Shown here: positions 1-7,204 of the stretch, one piece after another | Layout: each line of letters starts with the position of its first letter | Numbering within the stretch: the first letter of the stretch is position 1 | NCBI GenBank assembly: GCA_013139935.1 | Contig: WSZX01000323.1 | Location: 1 to 12,940 of the forward strand | DNA: 12,940 nucleotides | Direction of reading: 5' to 3' | From: Ardenticatenales bacterium | GTDB taxonomy: Bacteria; Chloroflexota; Anaerolineae; Promineifilales; UBA4811 | Made by a program: the position numbers and the translations under genes | Notes under the pieces: generated by a model | What the model was told of the DNA's origin: nothing | The model's database searches: none | The model's input: only the letters and a program-made list of their open reading frames with translations

Positions 1-34
1 CTACAGGTACGAGCAGTCGTCTGAGCCCAATCAC
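1..34 (-). CDS. Possible start of a further downstream leftward gene (partial, weak)
   Basis: Just after the stop of the GT39 gene, the minus strand has a strong Shine-Dalgarno-like GGGGAGGTGA (about 31-40) and a GTG at 34. The GTG opens a frame reading VIGLRRLLVPV to the window edge. The hydrophobic and arginine-rich look would suit the N-terminus of another membrane protein in the same operon. The GTG lies inside the purine-rich tract, so the spacing is poor, and only 11 codons are visible. An alternative TTG frame stops after nine codons. This is a hint, not a supported gene. Confidence 0.2.
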   Translation of the reverse strand, partial: MIGLRRLLVPV

Positions 35-39
35 CTCCC

Positions 40-2028
40 CTAATCGAGCTCAGTCACCAGAATAGAAGAAAGCCGGACGACATCCCCGGCCGGCTCACCA
101 TCAGCCATCACCGGAAGCCTAGCAGCCGGGTCGCCCAGCGGGTACAAGCCAAGGATGAGTTGATACTCCCCCGGCATAGTCCCGACCGGGACGATCACTC
201 CATGATTGTCGATCTGGAGCTGCCCGGGCTCCCAGGTGATGGTTAGGTCCATCCCACCGCCGGGCTCGGCGTCACGCTGGGCCGTGAGCACCCCATCGCT
301 GTTGAGCAGGTGCAGAAACACTTTGTAGCGCTGGCCAATGGGCGCCGACGCTTCCCAGAATAGGGTTATCTGGAGCATCTCGCCCGGCGATAGCCGGTCA
401 GAAAGCAGTGTGTAACCTCTCAATAGCATGACGCCCCCCAGCCGCGCGTTCGCCCGGGAATCCATGCTGGTCGGCAGGGTCGACGGAACCCCGTAGGTGG
501 CGAGTCTCACCCCCCCGCTCCACCATTGGTCGGCCGCTGGGTAGGCATGCGTATTGAGCCAACGCTCCACTATCCGCTCCGGGTCGCTTTCCGCCTCTGC
601 CCAAAAGAGGACAAAGATTCTGTCATGTTTGGCCGTGATCTGCTCTAGCTCGGCCACCACTATTGACTCGTCGACCGGCCGGCTGCGCGGAATCGGGTAC
701 ACTCGCTCGACGTAAGGGTAATAGTAGGTGAAGACCTCCCACTGGTTGGGAGCATCCAGGATGACGACGTCCCCCGGCCGGCCAACCGACTGTAGATGGT
801 GAGCAATACCACGATAGTCACCCCGGGCATAGACCGGGTCGAAATAGAGGTTATCAAGAGAATCATAGCTGAAGGATAGAACCAAACCCAGGCTGAGGGC
901 AAGAGGGAAAAGGATCGGGGGCCGAGAGCTTGAGATGGGCAGGAGGAAGCGAGTGACACCCCGGCCCAGCAGCAAGCAGAATGGAGGGCTAACAACCAAC
1001 ATGAATTTCAGAAAGGCATCCTGGTGAAGGTTGAAGGCAAGAATTAAGGCTACCGGGATGATGAGCCAGAGGACGATCAGCAAGAACAGAGTGAAATCGG
1101 CGTCACAAAGGCGGGGAACCAGGCCAAGGACCAGCAGAACACCAAAGCCCAGCAAGGCGATAGTCGAACCAACCGGCTGAACGGTGAGGCCCAGGCTGAG
1201 CAGGCGGAACGTATCCGCCAGCGCCTGCCCGACCGCGATTTGGCTGCTGCTAGACGGCCAGCTAGTGAGCTGGCGGACAGCGATGTGGAGCCACGGGAGG
1301 AAGAGCAGACCGGGAATCAGATGCAGCATCATCCACTGAACCAGGGGCCTGCGAACTCTGTGCCGCGAGAGCCGAACGAAAGCGATCAAGTTGATGGGAA
1401 TCAGAACAATAGGAAACACATAATGAGTATAGAGGCCAGCTACGATCGCCAGCGTGTATCCAACAGCCCAGGGGACTCTTGGCCTTGAACCCACACCGGG
1501 CGCGCCACGCCCACCGGGAAGTACTGATTTCAGGAAGCGGCACCCACAGTAGGTGGCGGCCGCCGCCAGAAAGGCCACCCAGATATACGAGCGAGCTTCC
1601 TGGCTATAGTACACCTGAAAAGGATTGATGGCAGCCAGGAAAGCCGCCGCCAGTCCCGTGGAAACATCCCTCGTCCCAACAGAAGCATTCGATCCCGGGC
1701 GGCCTCCCTGTCCCAGGTGGGCACCAAGCACGTACGTGAGGGCCACAAGCCCCACACCGCCCATGACCGAGAACGAGCGCAGGGCGAATTCGCTCTGCCC
1801 AAGCAATGCGCGCCAGTAGTGGAGCGCGAGGTAGTAGAGCGGTGGGTGAATATCCCCAGCTGCCCCTTCCAGAATAAGCCTGATGCTCCGCTCGGCGATC
1901 CGGGCGCTGTTGCCCTCATCGTGCCACAACGACTGCGCCTCCAACCGGTAGAAGCGAACCGCGGCTGCCAGCGTCAGAATCAGGAGCAGCAGGACAAGGG
2001 CGACCGTTTTCCGTCTATTGTGATCCAT
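40..2028 (-). CDS. GT39/PMT-type polytopic membrane glycosyltransferase with C-terminal beta domain
   Basis: This 662-residue integral membrane protein resembles the dolichyl/polyprenyl-phosphate-sugar-dependent transferases of the PMT/ArnT type (GT-C fold). The family moves a sugar from a lipid-phosphate donor to a protein or glycan on the outer face of the membrane. A first membrane segment (about residues 8-24) is followed by WHDE (35-38), where the acidic pair in the first outer loop is the family's catalytic region. Next come HPPLYY (61-66) and QEARSY (143-148), both typical of bacterial GT39 proteins, and about ten more hydrophobic segments to residue 390. Residues about 400-520 form a soluble outer domain. 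Residues about 528-658 look like a beta-sandwich (LRGYTLLSDRLSPGE, then LFWEA), a tail I have seen on GT39-like proteins of Chloroflexota. It lies 70 bases after the GH-A gene and has only a weak ribosome site. Donor and acceptor cannot be told from sequence. Confidence 0.85.
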   Translation of the reverse strand: MDHNRRKTVALVLLLLILTLAAAVRFYRLEAQSLWHDEGNSARIAERSIRLILEGAAGDIHPPLYYLALHYWRALLGQSEFALRSFSVMGGVGLVALTYVLGAHLGQGGRPGSNASVGTRDVSTGLAAAFLAAINPFQVYYSQEARSYIWVAFLAAAATYCGCRFLKSVLPGGRGAPGVGSRPRVPWAVGYTLAIVAGLYTHYVFPIVLIPINLIAFVRLSRHRVRRPLVQWMMLHLIPGLLFLPWLHIAVRQLTSWPSSSSQIAVGQALADTFRLLSLGLTVQPVGSTIALLGFGVLLVLGLVPRLCDADFTLFLLIVLWLIIPVALILAFNLHQDAFLKFMLVVSPPFCLLLGRGVTRFLLPISSSRPPILFPLALSLGLVLSFSYDSLDNLYFDPVYARGDYRGIAHHLQSVGRPGDVVILDAPNQWEVFTYYYPYVERVYPIPRSRPVDESIVVAELEQITAKHDRIFVLFWAEAESDPERIVERWLNTHAYPAADQWWSGGVRLATYGVPSTLPTSMDSRANARLGGVMLLRGYTLLSDRLSPGEMLQITLFWEASAPIGQRYKVFLHLLNSDGVLTAQRDAEPGGGMDLTITWEPGQLQIDNHGVIVPVGTMPGEYQLILGLYPLGDPAARLPVMADGEPAGDVVRLSSILVTELD

Positions 2029-2098
2029 GCAGGTTCCATTCCAACCCAGAGATCAAACGATCAGGCCGGCGGATTGGCTCAATGATCCACTCACGAGT

Positions 2099-3355
2099 TC
2101 ATTGTCCCCCGATGTATTCTCGCATGGAATAGTACACCGGCGTGAGCGTAAAGTCCGGCTCGGCCATGCGAAAGTAGTACGACTCTTGATCCTGTTCTGA
2201 ATCGGTGGCTCGTTTGAAGAACCAGAAATTGATCACCCCCACCCAGGGCCACTCTTCCTGTGCCCGCCGATAGGCCAGCGGCGCGTACCGGGCCGCCTGT
2301 TCCGCCGTGACTTGACCCCAGAAACCCTGGGTCAGCACCTGATCCGGCACCGGATTCCAGTTCATCTCGCTGATCCAGATCGCCTTCTTCTCGTCGCCGT
2401 TCTGGACCATCAGATCGCGCACCAGCACGTTACGCCCATAGTTGATCATGGTCGGCCGCTGGCGATGGTCAGTGGGACCAGACCAGAGTCCATATCCCTG
2501 CATGGAGAGGATATCAAAACAGGCGCCTGCGCCAGCGTCATACATGCGCTGCAAGAAGACCAGGTCATTGAGGTCGCGATCGCTGAGTGCCAGAGTGGGC
2601 GCCAACGCCCCGCTCAGGACGACGGCATCCGGGTTGGACTCTTTGGCGCGGTCGAATGCGTGGCAGAGCAACTGGGTGTAGGCAACTGGGTCTACCGGTG
2701 CTTTACCCCATTCCGGATAGATGTTGGGCTCATTCCAGATCTGAAAAAAGGTCACCCGGCCAGCATAGCGAGAGACGACCGCAGCAACAAAATCGCCATA
2801 GTCCTTGACATCGTCAGGGGGAGCAAGAGAGCCAGCGTCATTCCCCTCAGCGCGAGACCAGGCGGGAGGGTTGCTAAGCCGAGCGATGATCTCAAGCCCG
2901 TACCGTCCGGCCAGATCCACTATTTGATCATACTTGACCCAGGCGTCGACCCCGGCCGCCTCGTTCCGCCGGTCGATAAAGTCCCCTTTGCCATGGATCT
3001 CAATATCTTCCCACGTGAATTCCTGTCGTATCCAGTGAAAGCCAGCCTCGGCAACCAGTCTGATCTGCTCCTCGCGCTTTGCGGGCTCTACCTCATCCTG
3101 AAGGAACATGTTGATGCCGAAAGGATTGACGTTGGCGTGGTCAATAGCGACATCCGGTCGGGTGTCGGGCTGCGGCCGTAATCGTCCGACGCACAGTTGC
3201 AGCACCGCGCGAGCCTGCCCCGCCGGCTCTTCCTCTCCCGTCCAGTTGAAAAGCTCTTGCGAGATGCTATTCCTCAGTATGCCCAAAGCCAAGCCCATGC
3301 CGACCAACAACAGACCGGCGCCGCACACCACGAGGATCCCAGGTCGCCGCTTCAT
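2099..3355 (-). CDS. Membrane-anchored clan GH-A glycoside hydrolase-like protein
   Basis: This 418-residue protein starts with a basic N-terminus (MKRR) and one hydrophobic segment (about 6-27). That is a signal anchor or uncleaved signal peptide, so the domain probably sits outside the membrane. Residues about 75-415 look like a (beta/alpha)8 barrel of clan GH-A, closest in feel to GH39/GH5-like proteins. WNEPN (207-211) supplies the acid/base Glu209, and WISEMNW (327-333) the likely nucleophile Glu330 at the end of strand 7. Both catalytic residues are therefore present. The substrate is unknown. The protein lies between glgX and a GT39 transferase, so processing of a cell-surface glycan is plausible but inferred. 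The ATG at 3355 has no Shine-Dalgarno site. A -10 element seven bases upstream suggests a leaderless transcript. It is 47 bases downstream of glgX and could also be read from the glgX mRNA. Confidence 0.85.
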   Translation of the reverse strand: MKRRPGILVVCGAGLLLVGMGLALGILRNSISQELFNWTGEEEPAGQARAVLQLCVGRLRPQPDTRPDVAIDHANVNPFGINMFLQDEVEPAKREEQIRLVAEAGFHWIRQEFTWEDIEIHGKGDFIDRRNEAAGVDAWVKYDQIVDLAGRYGLEIIARLSNPPAWSRAEGNDAGSLAPPDDVKDYGDFVAAVVSRYAGRVTFFQIWNEPNIYPEWGKAPVDPVAYTQLLCHAFDRAKESNPDAVVLSGALAPTLALSDRDLNDLVFLQRMYDAGAGACFDILSMQGYGLWSGPTDHRQRPTMINYGRNVLVRDLMVQNGDEKKAIWISEMNWNPVPDQVLTQGFWGQVTAEQAARYAPLAYRRAQEEWPWVGVINFWFFKRATDSEQDQESYYFRMAEPDFTLTPVYYSMREYIGGQ

Positions 3356-3361
3356 GCGCCA

Positions 3362-3370
3362 ATTGTATCA
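3362..3370 (-). promoter_or_regulatory. Extended -10 immediately upstream of the GH-A gene (leaderless mRNA candidate)
   Basis: The minus strand reads TGATACAAT, which is TGn followed by TACAAT (five of six matches to the -10 consensus). With the usual spacing the +1 falls at 3355, the A of the ATG. No ribosome-binding site is seen before this ATG, which fits a leaderless message. There is no good -35 hexamer, as is common for extended -10 promoters. Confidence 0.5.
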
Positions 3371-3402
3371 CAACCGGCCATGGGCCTTACTCTACCAGGC
3401 TA

Positions 3403-5499
3403 TCACGACGGGCTGGCGACGAGGATCACGACGCAGCGAGGGGCGACCCGGTAGTGGGCGGCAGTGACGGCCGGCCGGCTCCCTTCATCTGGCAGATCGG
3501 CCGGCGAAGCCAAGTGCGTATCCACCGCCTGGTGCCAGCCCATACCCTGTGGCGGTTCGGGCAGTTCGAAATCCAGCGATTCCCAGTAGGCATTGACGAT
3601 GACGTGAATATCCACGTCTCCCGGATAGTCGTGCAGCGTGAACGCCAGCGAATGGGAATCATCGGACCAGTCCGGCCGGTTCAGCCTCACCCCGTGCCAG
3701 GTGAGGTATCTCGGACCGCCATGCGGTTTGCGATTTTCAGAGATATAGCTGTCGCTGTTGAGGCTGGGATGCGCCCGATTGAACCGGATAATGCCGCGGA
3801 CAAACCGGAGCAGTTCCGCATTCCCTTGCACCAGGTCCCAGTCGAACCAACTGGTCCCGTTGTCCTGGCAATAGGCATTGTTGTTCCCAAACTGAGTACG
3901 GCGCACCTCATCTCCCATCAAGAACATCGGCGTTCCCTGAGAGACAAACAGCACTGCGAAAAAGCTCTTGATCTGGCAAAGTCGCAATCGTTCAATTGCC
4001 GGGACGTCAGTTGGACCCTCCGCCCCGCAATTCCAGCTATGGTTAGCATCGAGCCCATCCAAGTTTCCCTCGCCGTTGGCCTGGTTGTGCTTTCGGTTGT
4101 AGGAGACCAGATCATTCAAGGTAAACCCGTCGTGACAGGTGACGAAATTGATACTTCGGTGGGGTTGCCGGCCGGGATCGGTGTAGAGATCGGGGCTGCC
4201 CATCAAACAGGCGGCAAAGGAGCGAACCGTCCCCCTATCTCCCTTGATAAAGCGGCGCACATCGTCCCGATAGCGGCCGTTCCACTCTGCCCATCGGTCG
4301 CCGATGAAAGAGCCCACCTGATACAGCCCGGCCGCGTCCCAGGCCTCGGCGATGAGCTTGGTGCTGGCAAGCACCGGATCGGATTCGATGGACCACAGAA
4401 TTGGAGGGTTCTTCATCGGCCGCCCGTGCTCATCGCGCGACAGGATAGCAGCCAGGTCAAAGCGAAAGCCATCCACGTGCATCTCCTGCACCCAGTATCG
4501 CAGGCAGTCCAGAATCAGTCGTCGAACGATAGCATGGTTGCACTTGAGGGTGTTGCCAGTTCCGGAATAGTTGCTATAGACGCTCCGGTCTGGCTCCAAC
4601 ATATAGTATGCGCGATTCTCCAGCCCGCGGAAGCTGATGGTTGGGCCATCCGCATCTCCTTCGGCAGTGTGGTTAAAAACCACATCAAGGATGACCTCAA
4701 TCCCAGCCCTGTGAAGCGCCTTGACCATGTGGCGGAACTCATCCACAGCAGACTCGTACCGTTCTGTGCAGCAGTAGCCCTGGTGAGGGGCAAAGAAGCC
4801 AACGGGCTCGTACCCCCAGTAGTTGACCAAACGCTCGCCAGTGAAGGGATTGCGGCCGCGGACGCTTTGCGGATCGTATTGCTGAATGGGCAGCAGTTCA
4901 ACGGCCGTGACTCCCAATTCCCTCAGATACGGGATCTTCTCGATCACGCCGGCAAAGGTGCCGGCTGCATCAAGCTCCACGCCAGATGAGAGGTGCCGGG
5001 TGAATCCCCGCACGTGCATCTCATAGATCACCATATCGCAGAATGAAAGCCCGAGCGGCCGATCGCCTTCCCAATCGAAATCCTGGCGATCTACTACTTG
5101 AGCCTTCATGGAGCTGGCATAGTTGGTGCCAAACCCCTTGGCCTGCGCACGAGACCAGTTGTCGCCATGGATGATGCCCCGGGCATAGGGATCCAGGAGC
5201 ACCTTGGCAAAGTTGAAGCGATGGCCATCAGCCGGTCGATACGGGCCGCATACCCGGTAGCCGTATATCTGCTCTGACCCAATCCCATGGACAGCAATGT
5301 GCCAGTAGTAGAAGGTCTTGTTGCGGATCGGGTCCAGCGGGATGACGTGAGCTGGCTGACTATCATCGTATCGGTCAAACAGGAGCAGTTCCACGGCAGT
5401 GCCGTTCTGGGTAAAGAGCGAAAAGTTGACAGTATCTCCCTGCACAGTCGCTCCCAAAGGGTAGGCTCGCCCGGGGGAGGTCTCAATCAGCGCACACAC
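3403..5499 (-). CDS. glgX: Glycogen debranching enzyme GlgX (GH13 isoamylase type)
   Basis: The enzyme hydrolyses alpha-1,6 branch points of glycogen or limit dextrins in the cytoplasm, releasing malto-oligosaccharides. With the GTG start at 5499 it is 698 residues, a normal GlgX length. A CBM48-like N-terminal domain (about residues 10-100, beginning PGRAYPLGAT) precedes the GH13 barrel. The four conserved regions are visible: DVVFNH (272-277), GFRFD with nucleophile Asp348, LIAEAWD with acid/base Glu385, and CHDG with His456-Asp457. Region YWGYEPVGFFAPH (227-239) is also typical. An in-frame ATG at 5541 would add 14 residues but has no ribosome site. The GTG has GGGAG eight bases upstream, so I prefer it. 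The gene overlaps the 3' end of a small upstream ORF by 13 bases, which suggests translational coupling, and a strong promoter lies about 180 bases upstream. The next gene (GH-A) follows after 47 bases. Confidence 0.93.
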   Translation of the reverse strand: MCALIETSPGRAYPLGATVQGDTVNFSLFTQNGTAVELLLFDRYDDSQPAHVIPLDPIRNKTFYYWHIAVHGIGSEQIYGYRVCGPYRPADGHRFNFAKVLLDPYARGIIHGDNWSRAQAKGFGTNYASSMKAQVVDRQDFDWEGDRPLGLSFCDMVIYEMHVRGFTRHLSSGVELDAAGTFAGVIEKIPYLRELGVTAVELLPIQQYDPQSVRGRNPFTGERLVNYWGYEPVGFFAPHQGYCCTERYESAVDEFRHMVKALHRAGIEVILDVVFNHTAEGDADGPTISFRGLENRAYYMLEPDRSVYSNYSGTGNTLKCNHAIVRRLILDCLRYWVQEMHVDGFRFDLAAILSRDEHGRPMKNPPILWSIESDPVLASTKLIAEAWDAAGLYQVGSFIGDRWAEWNGRYRDDVRRFIKGDRGTVRSFAACLMGSPDLYTDPGRQPHRSINFVTCHDGFTLNDLVSYNRKHNQANGEGNLDGLDANHSWNCGAEGPTDVPAIERLRLCQIKSFFAVLFVSQGTPMFLMGDEVRRTQFGNNNAYCQDNGTSWFDWDLVQGNAELLRFVRGIIRFNRAHPSLNSDSYISENRKPHGGPRYLTWHGVRLNRPDWSDDSHSLAFTLHDYPGDVDIHVIVNAYWESLDFELPEPPQGMGWHQAVDTHLASPADLPDEGSRPAVTAAHYRVAPRCVVILVASPS

Positions 5500-5627
5500 G
5501 TGTTCGGCTCCCGCGGTTCGGCGCGCATCGTGCAGGCGCAACCCGTTAGGATGCTATCCAGCTCCCCGACAGACAGATCGACTGTTATTGAAGGAGCAAC
5601 GCGTTGATCGCGACAAATGGTGGACAT
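5487..5627 (-). CDS. Small 46-residue leader ORF overlapping glgX start
   Basis: An ATG at 5627 is preceded by a strong Shine-Dalgarno sequence (GAGGAGAG, AGGAG at 5633-5637, five-base spacer) and follows a good promoter. The frame runs 46 codons to a TGA at 5487-5489, 13 bases inside glgX as read from its GTG. The product has four Cys (5, 30, 32, 44) and a central segment VDLSVGELDSILTG (16-29) followed by CACT. It may be a leader peptide that couples translation into glgX. The LSxxELxxIxxG pattern followed by a Cys/Thr-containing tail also resembles RiPP precursor leaders, but no modification enzyme is in the window. I do not recognise a family. It could also be a chance frame with a lucky ribosome site. 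Confidence 0.45.
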   Translation of the reverse strand: MSTICRDQRVAPSITVDLSVGELDSILTGCACTMRAEPREPNTCVR

Positions 5628-5651
5628 GATCTCTCCTCGCGTGGGATTGCG

Positions 5652-5663
5652 GGTGCTAGCACC
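5652..5663. promoter_or_regulatory. 12-bp perfect palindrome in the glgX 5' leader
   Basis: GGTGCTAGCACC is a perfect 12-base palindrome just downstream of the predicted start site of the glgX promoter and 24 bases before the leader ORF. It is a second candidate operator or leader hairpin. No regulator gene is adjacent. Confidence 0.35.
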
Positions 5664-5669
5664 GCCATG

Positions 5670-5684
5670 AACCCTGGGAGGGTT
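5670..5684. promoter_or_regulatory. Inverted repeat over the glgX -10/start (operator candidate)
   Basis: On the minus strand AACCCT and AGGGTT flank a three-base CCC centre. This perfect inverted repeat with 6-base arms begins in the last two bases of the -10 and covers the predicted transcription start. A repressor bound here would block the promoter. It could instead form a small hairpin at the 5' end of the mRNA. Confidence 0.4.
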
Positions 5685-5711
5685 TATCCCATAGTTGGCA
5701 GCGGTTGTCAA
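5683..5711 (-). promoter_or_regulatory. Strong sigma70-type promoter for the leader ORF and glgX
   Basis: The minus strand has a perfect -35 TTGACA (5706-5711), a 17-base spacer, and the -10 GATAAA (5683-5688) preceded by TGG, which makes an extended -10. The predicted transcription start is near 5676, about 49 bases before the leader ORF. This is the best promoter match in the window. Confidence 0.7.
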
Positions 5712-5874
5712 CGGATCGAGCGATCTTGAGAAACTCTTAATCTCCCGCGATTGCTTCCCTTGCGGTTGGCCCCCCGCCGATCCAGCCGGCTGAGCGCCCA
5801 ACCTGGCACAAGCGCCGAACCGGCTCGCCCGAGACACCTGCGGCCAAGAAACTCGCACCTGGCATGTGTCGAGA
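5712..5874. other. Spacer downstream of rho, no gene seen
   Basis: This stretch lies between the end of the Rho gene and the glgX promoter. It holds a 10-base palindrome CAGCCGGCTG and other GC-rich self-complementary stretches but no hairpin followed by a T-tract, so no intrinsic terminator is called. Long frames here are extensions of frames shadowing rho. Confidence 0.4.
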
Positions 5875-6969
5875 TCACCCCCGTGGGTGAAGGCTCTCCA
5901 GCAACGCCTCGTTGGTCGGGAACTTTCGTAGCATCCCAAGCAGCCATTCCATCGACTCCTTGGGTTGCCGGCCCGCGACGCGCATGCGCAGCCTGGCAAG
6001 ACTGCGCATCTCGTCGCGACTGTAGAGCAGATGCTCCTTCCGAGTACCGCTGGCAGACAAGTTGATGGCCGGAAAAATGTACGACTGGGCCAGAGAGCGG
6101 TCCAGAATTATCTCGCTGTTTCCGGTACCCTTGAATTCCTCAAAGATAAGCTGATCCATCCGTGACCCCGTATTTACCAGAGCGGTCGCGATGATGGTGA
6201 CAGAACCACCGTTCTCGATATTGCGCGCCAGCCCAAAGAACCGGCGGGGAATCTCAAGCGCCCCAGCATCCAGACCCCCGGAAAAGGTGCGCCCGGTGCC
6301 TGAACCTCTGAGATTGAAGGTTCTCCCCATGCGCGTGAGGCTGTCCAGCAGCACCACTACATTGTGGCCGCACTCCAGCTCGGTGCGGATGTGAGCCAGC
6401 ATCAACTCGGACAGTGCGACATGCTCACGGACACTCTGGTCATTGGAACTGGCAAAAACCTCTGCATCCAACGCGCGCCGAAAGTGGGTCACTTCCTCCG
6501 GCCGCTCGTCAATCAGCAGAATGATGATACGTGTGTTGTCGGGATCGTCTGCGCTGATCGCCTTGGCAATCTGCTCCAGCAACATGGTCTTCCCAGCCTT
6601 TGGTGGCGAGACGATCAATCCTCTTGTGCCCTTGCCAATGGGAGCCACGAGGTCAACTATGCGCATGCTCACCTCACCGGTGACAGCAAGGTGGAACCGC
6701 TCGCACGGATCAATGGCAATGAGCCGGTCGAAGAGTGTGCGCCGCTGGAATGCCTCCGGCACCAGGCCACAAATCGACTCGACAGCCTCCAGCACGGGCC
6801 CCCGTCTGCCGTGGCGCACCGGTCCGACAACGGTCGCGCCATCCACCAGACGATACTCCTTGACCAATTGTGCCGGCACGAGAATTTCGCCCGATGGCCA
6901 CGCAGGATCGTGCAGCACGTGCCTGCCCTTCCGCGTACGTGTCAGGATTCCGCCGGTGATTTTTGACAT
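5875..6969 (-). CDS. rho: Transcription termination factor Rho, short divergent form
   Basis: Rho is a hexameric RNA-dependent ATPase that terminates transcription. I use the ATG at 6969 (AGGAG at 6980-6984, ten-base spacer), giving 364 residues. An upstream ATG at 7032 adds 21 residues but has no ribosome site. The motor is complete: Walker A SPPKAGKT (121-128), DERPEEV (154-160) with catalytic-type Glu155 and Arg156, Walker B LLDS (207-210), Q-loop SGTGRTFSGG (223-232), R-loop TGSR (267-270), and SGTRKE with arginine-finger Arg310. The N-terminal helix bundle is absent. The cold-shock-like RNA-binding domain (about 5-95) is present, but the RNP1 stretch aligning with E. coli GFGFLR reads GRHVLH, and the Tyr80 and Tyr110 equivalents also appear lost. 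The position of E. coli Arg353 is Tyr297. It lies 235 bases after purA with no clear promoter of its own, so it may be co-transcribed. It may be a paralogue of a canonical Rho elsewhere in the genome. Confidence 0.9.
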   Translation of the reverse strand: MSKITGGILTRTRKGRHVLHDPAWPSGEILVPAQLVKEYRLVDGATVVGPVRHGRRGPVLEAVESICGLVPEAFQRRTLFDRLIAIDPCERFHLAVTGEVSMRIVDLVAPIGKGTRGLIVSPPKAGKTMLLEQIAKAISADDPDNTRIIILLIDERPEEVTHFRRALDAEVFASSNDQSVREHVALSELMLAHIRTELECGHNVVVLLDSLTRMGRTFNLRGSGTGRTFSGGLDAGALEIPRRFFGLARNIENGGSVTIIATALVNTGSRMDQLIFEEFKGTGNSEIILDRSLAQSYIFPAINLSASGTRKEHLLYSRDEMRSLARLRMRVAGRQPKESMEWLLGMLRKFPTNEALLESLHPRG

Positions 6970-7204
6970 GTGTTGATTACTCCTGCTGGCTTTTCGTTTC
7001 TGTGCTCCCCTTTGGGTCTCGTCATTCTGCATTCATGCCGGCGGGTCCGGCCGATCACCAGCCACGTCATGGATCTACCTCTTGCCATCGCTGCAAGCGT
7101 CAACTTGGCTCTACGACCCGCCACTCAGTTTTCGCTTTCTCGGCCAGAGGAACACGAAGGTGATGATTCGAAGCCCGCACTCATTGACCAGCGCACACAA
7201 CCCA
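6970..7204 (-). other. purA-rho intergenic leader
   Basis: These 235 bases separate purA from rho. I see the rho ribosome site (6980-6984) but no convincing -35/-10 pair and no hairpin with a T-tract. A TTGACG at about 7099-7104 has no matching -10 at normal spacing. Short frames here lack ribosome sites. A long leader before rho could take part in autoregulation, as known for E. coli rho, but nothing in the sequence shows it. Confidence 0.3.

Noticed and set aside
3009..3024. CACGTG in TTCCCACGTGAATTC as a second parS
   Set aside because: Only the central six bases match. The flanks disagree with TGTTN and AAACA, and it is inside the GH-A coding sequence. Other CACGTG copies also fail.
2312..3181. 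289-codon plus-strand frame inside the GH-A gene
   Set aside because: It is antisense to a gene with clear catalytic motifs and shows no recognisable protein features.
3454..4989. 511-codon plus-strand frame inside glgX
   Set aside because: It is the complementary-strand shadow of glgX, a common effect in high-GC genes. Its product has no domain and the glgX frame has full GH13 motifs.
5487..5999. 170-codon minus-strand frame overlapping the end of rho
   Set aside because: Only the last 46 codons, after a ribosome site and promoter, are plausible. The upstream part overlaps rho in another frame and crosses the promoter.
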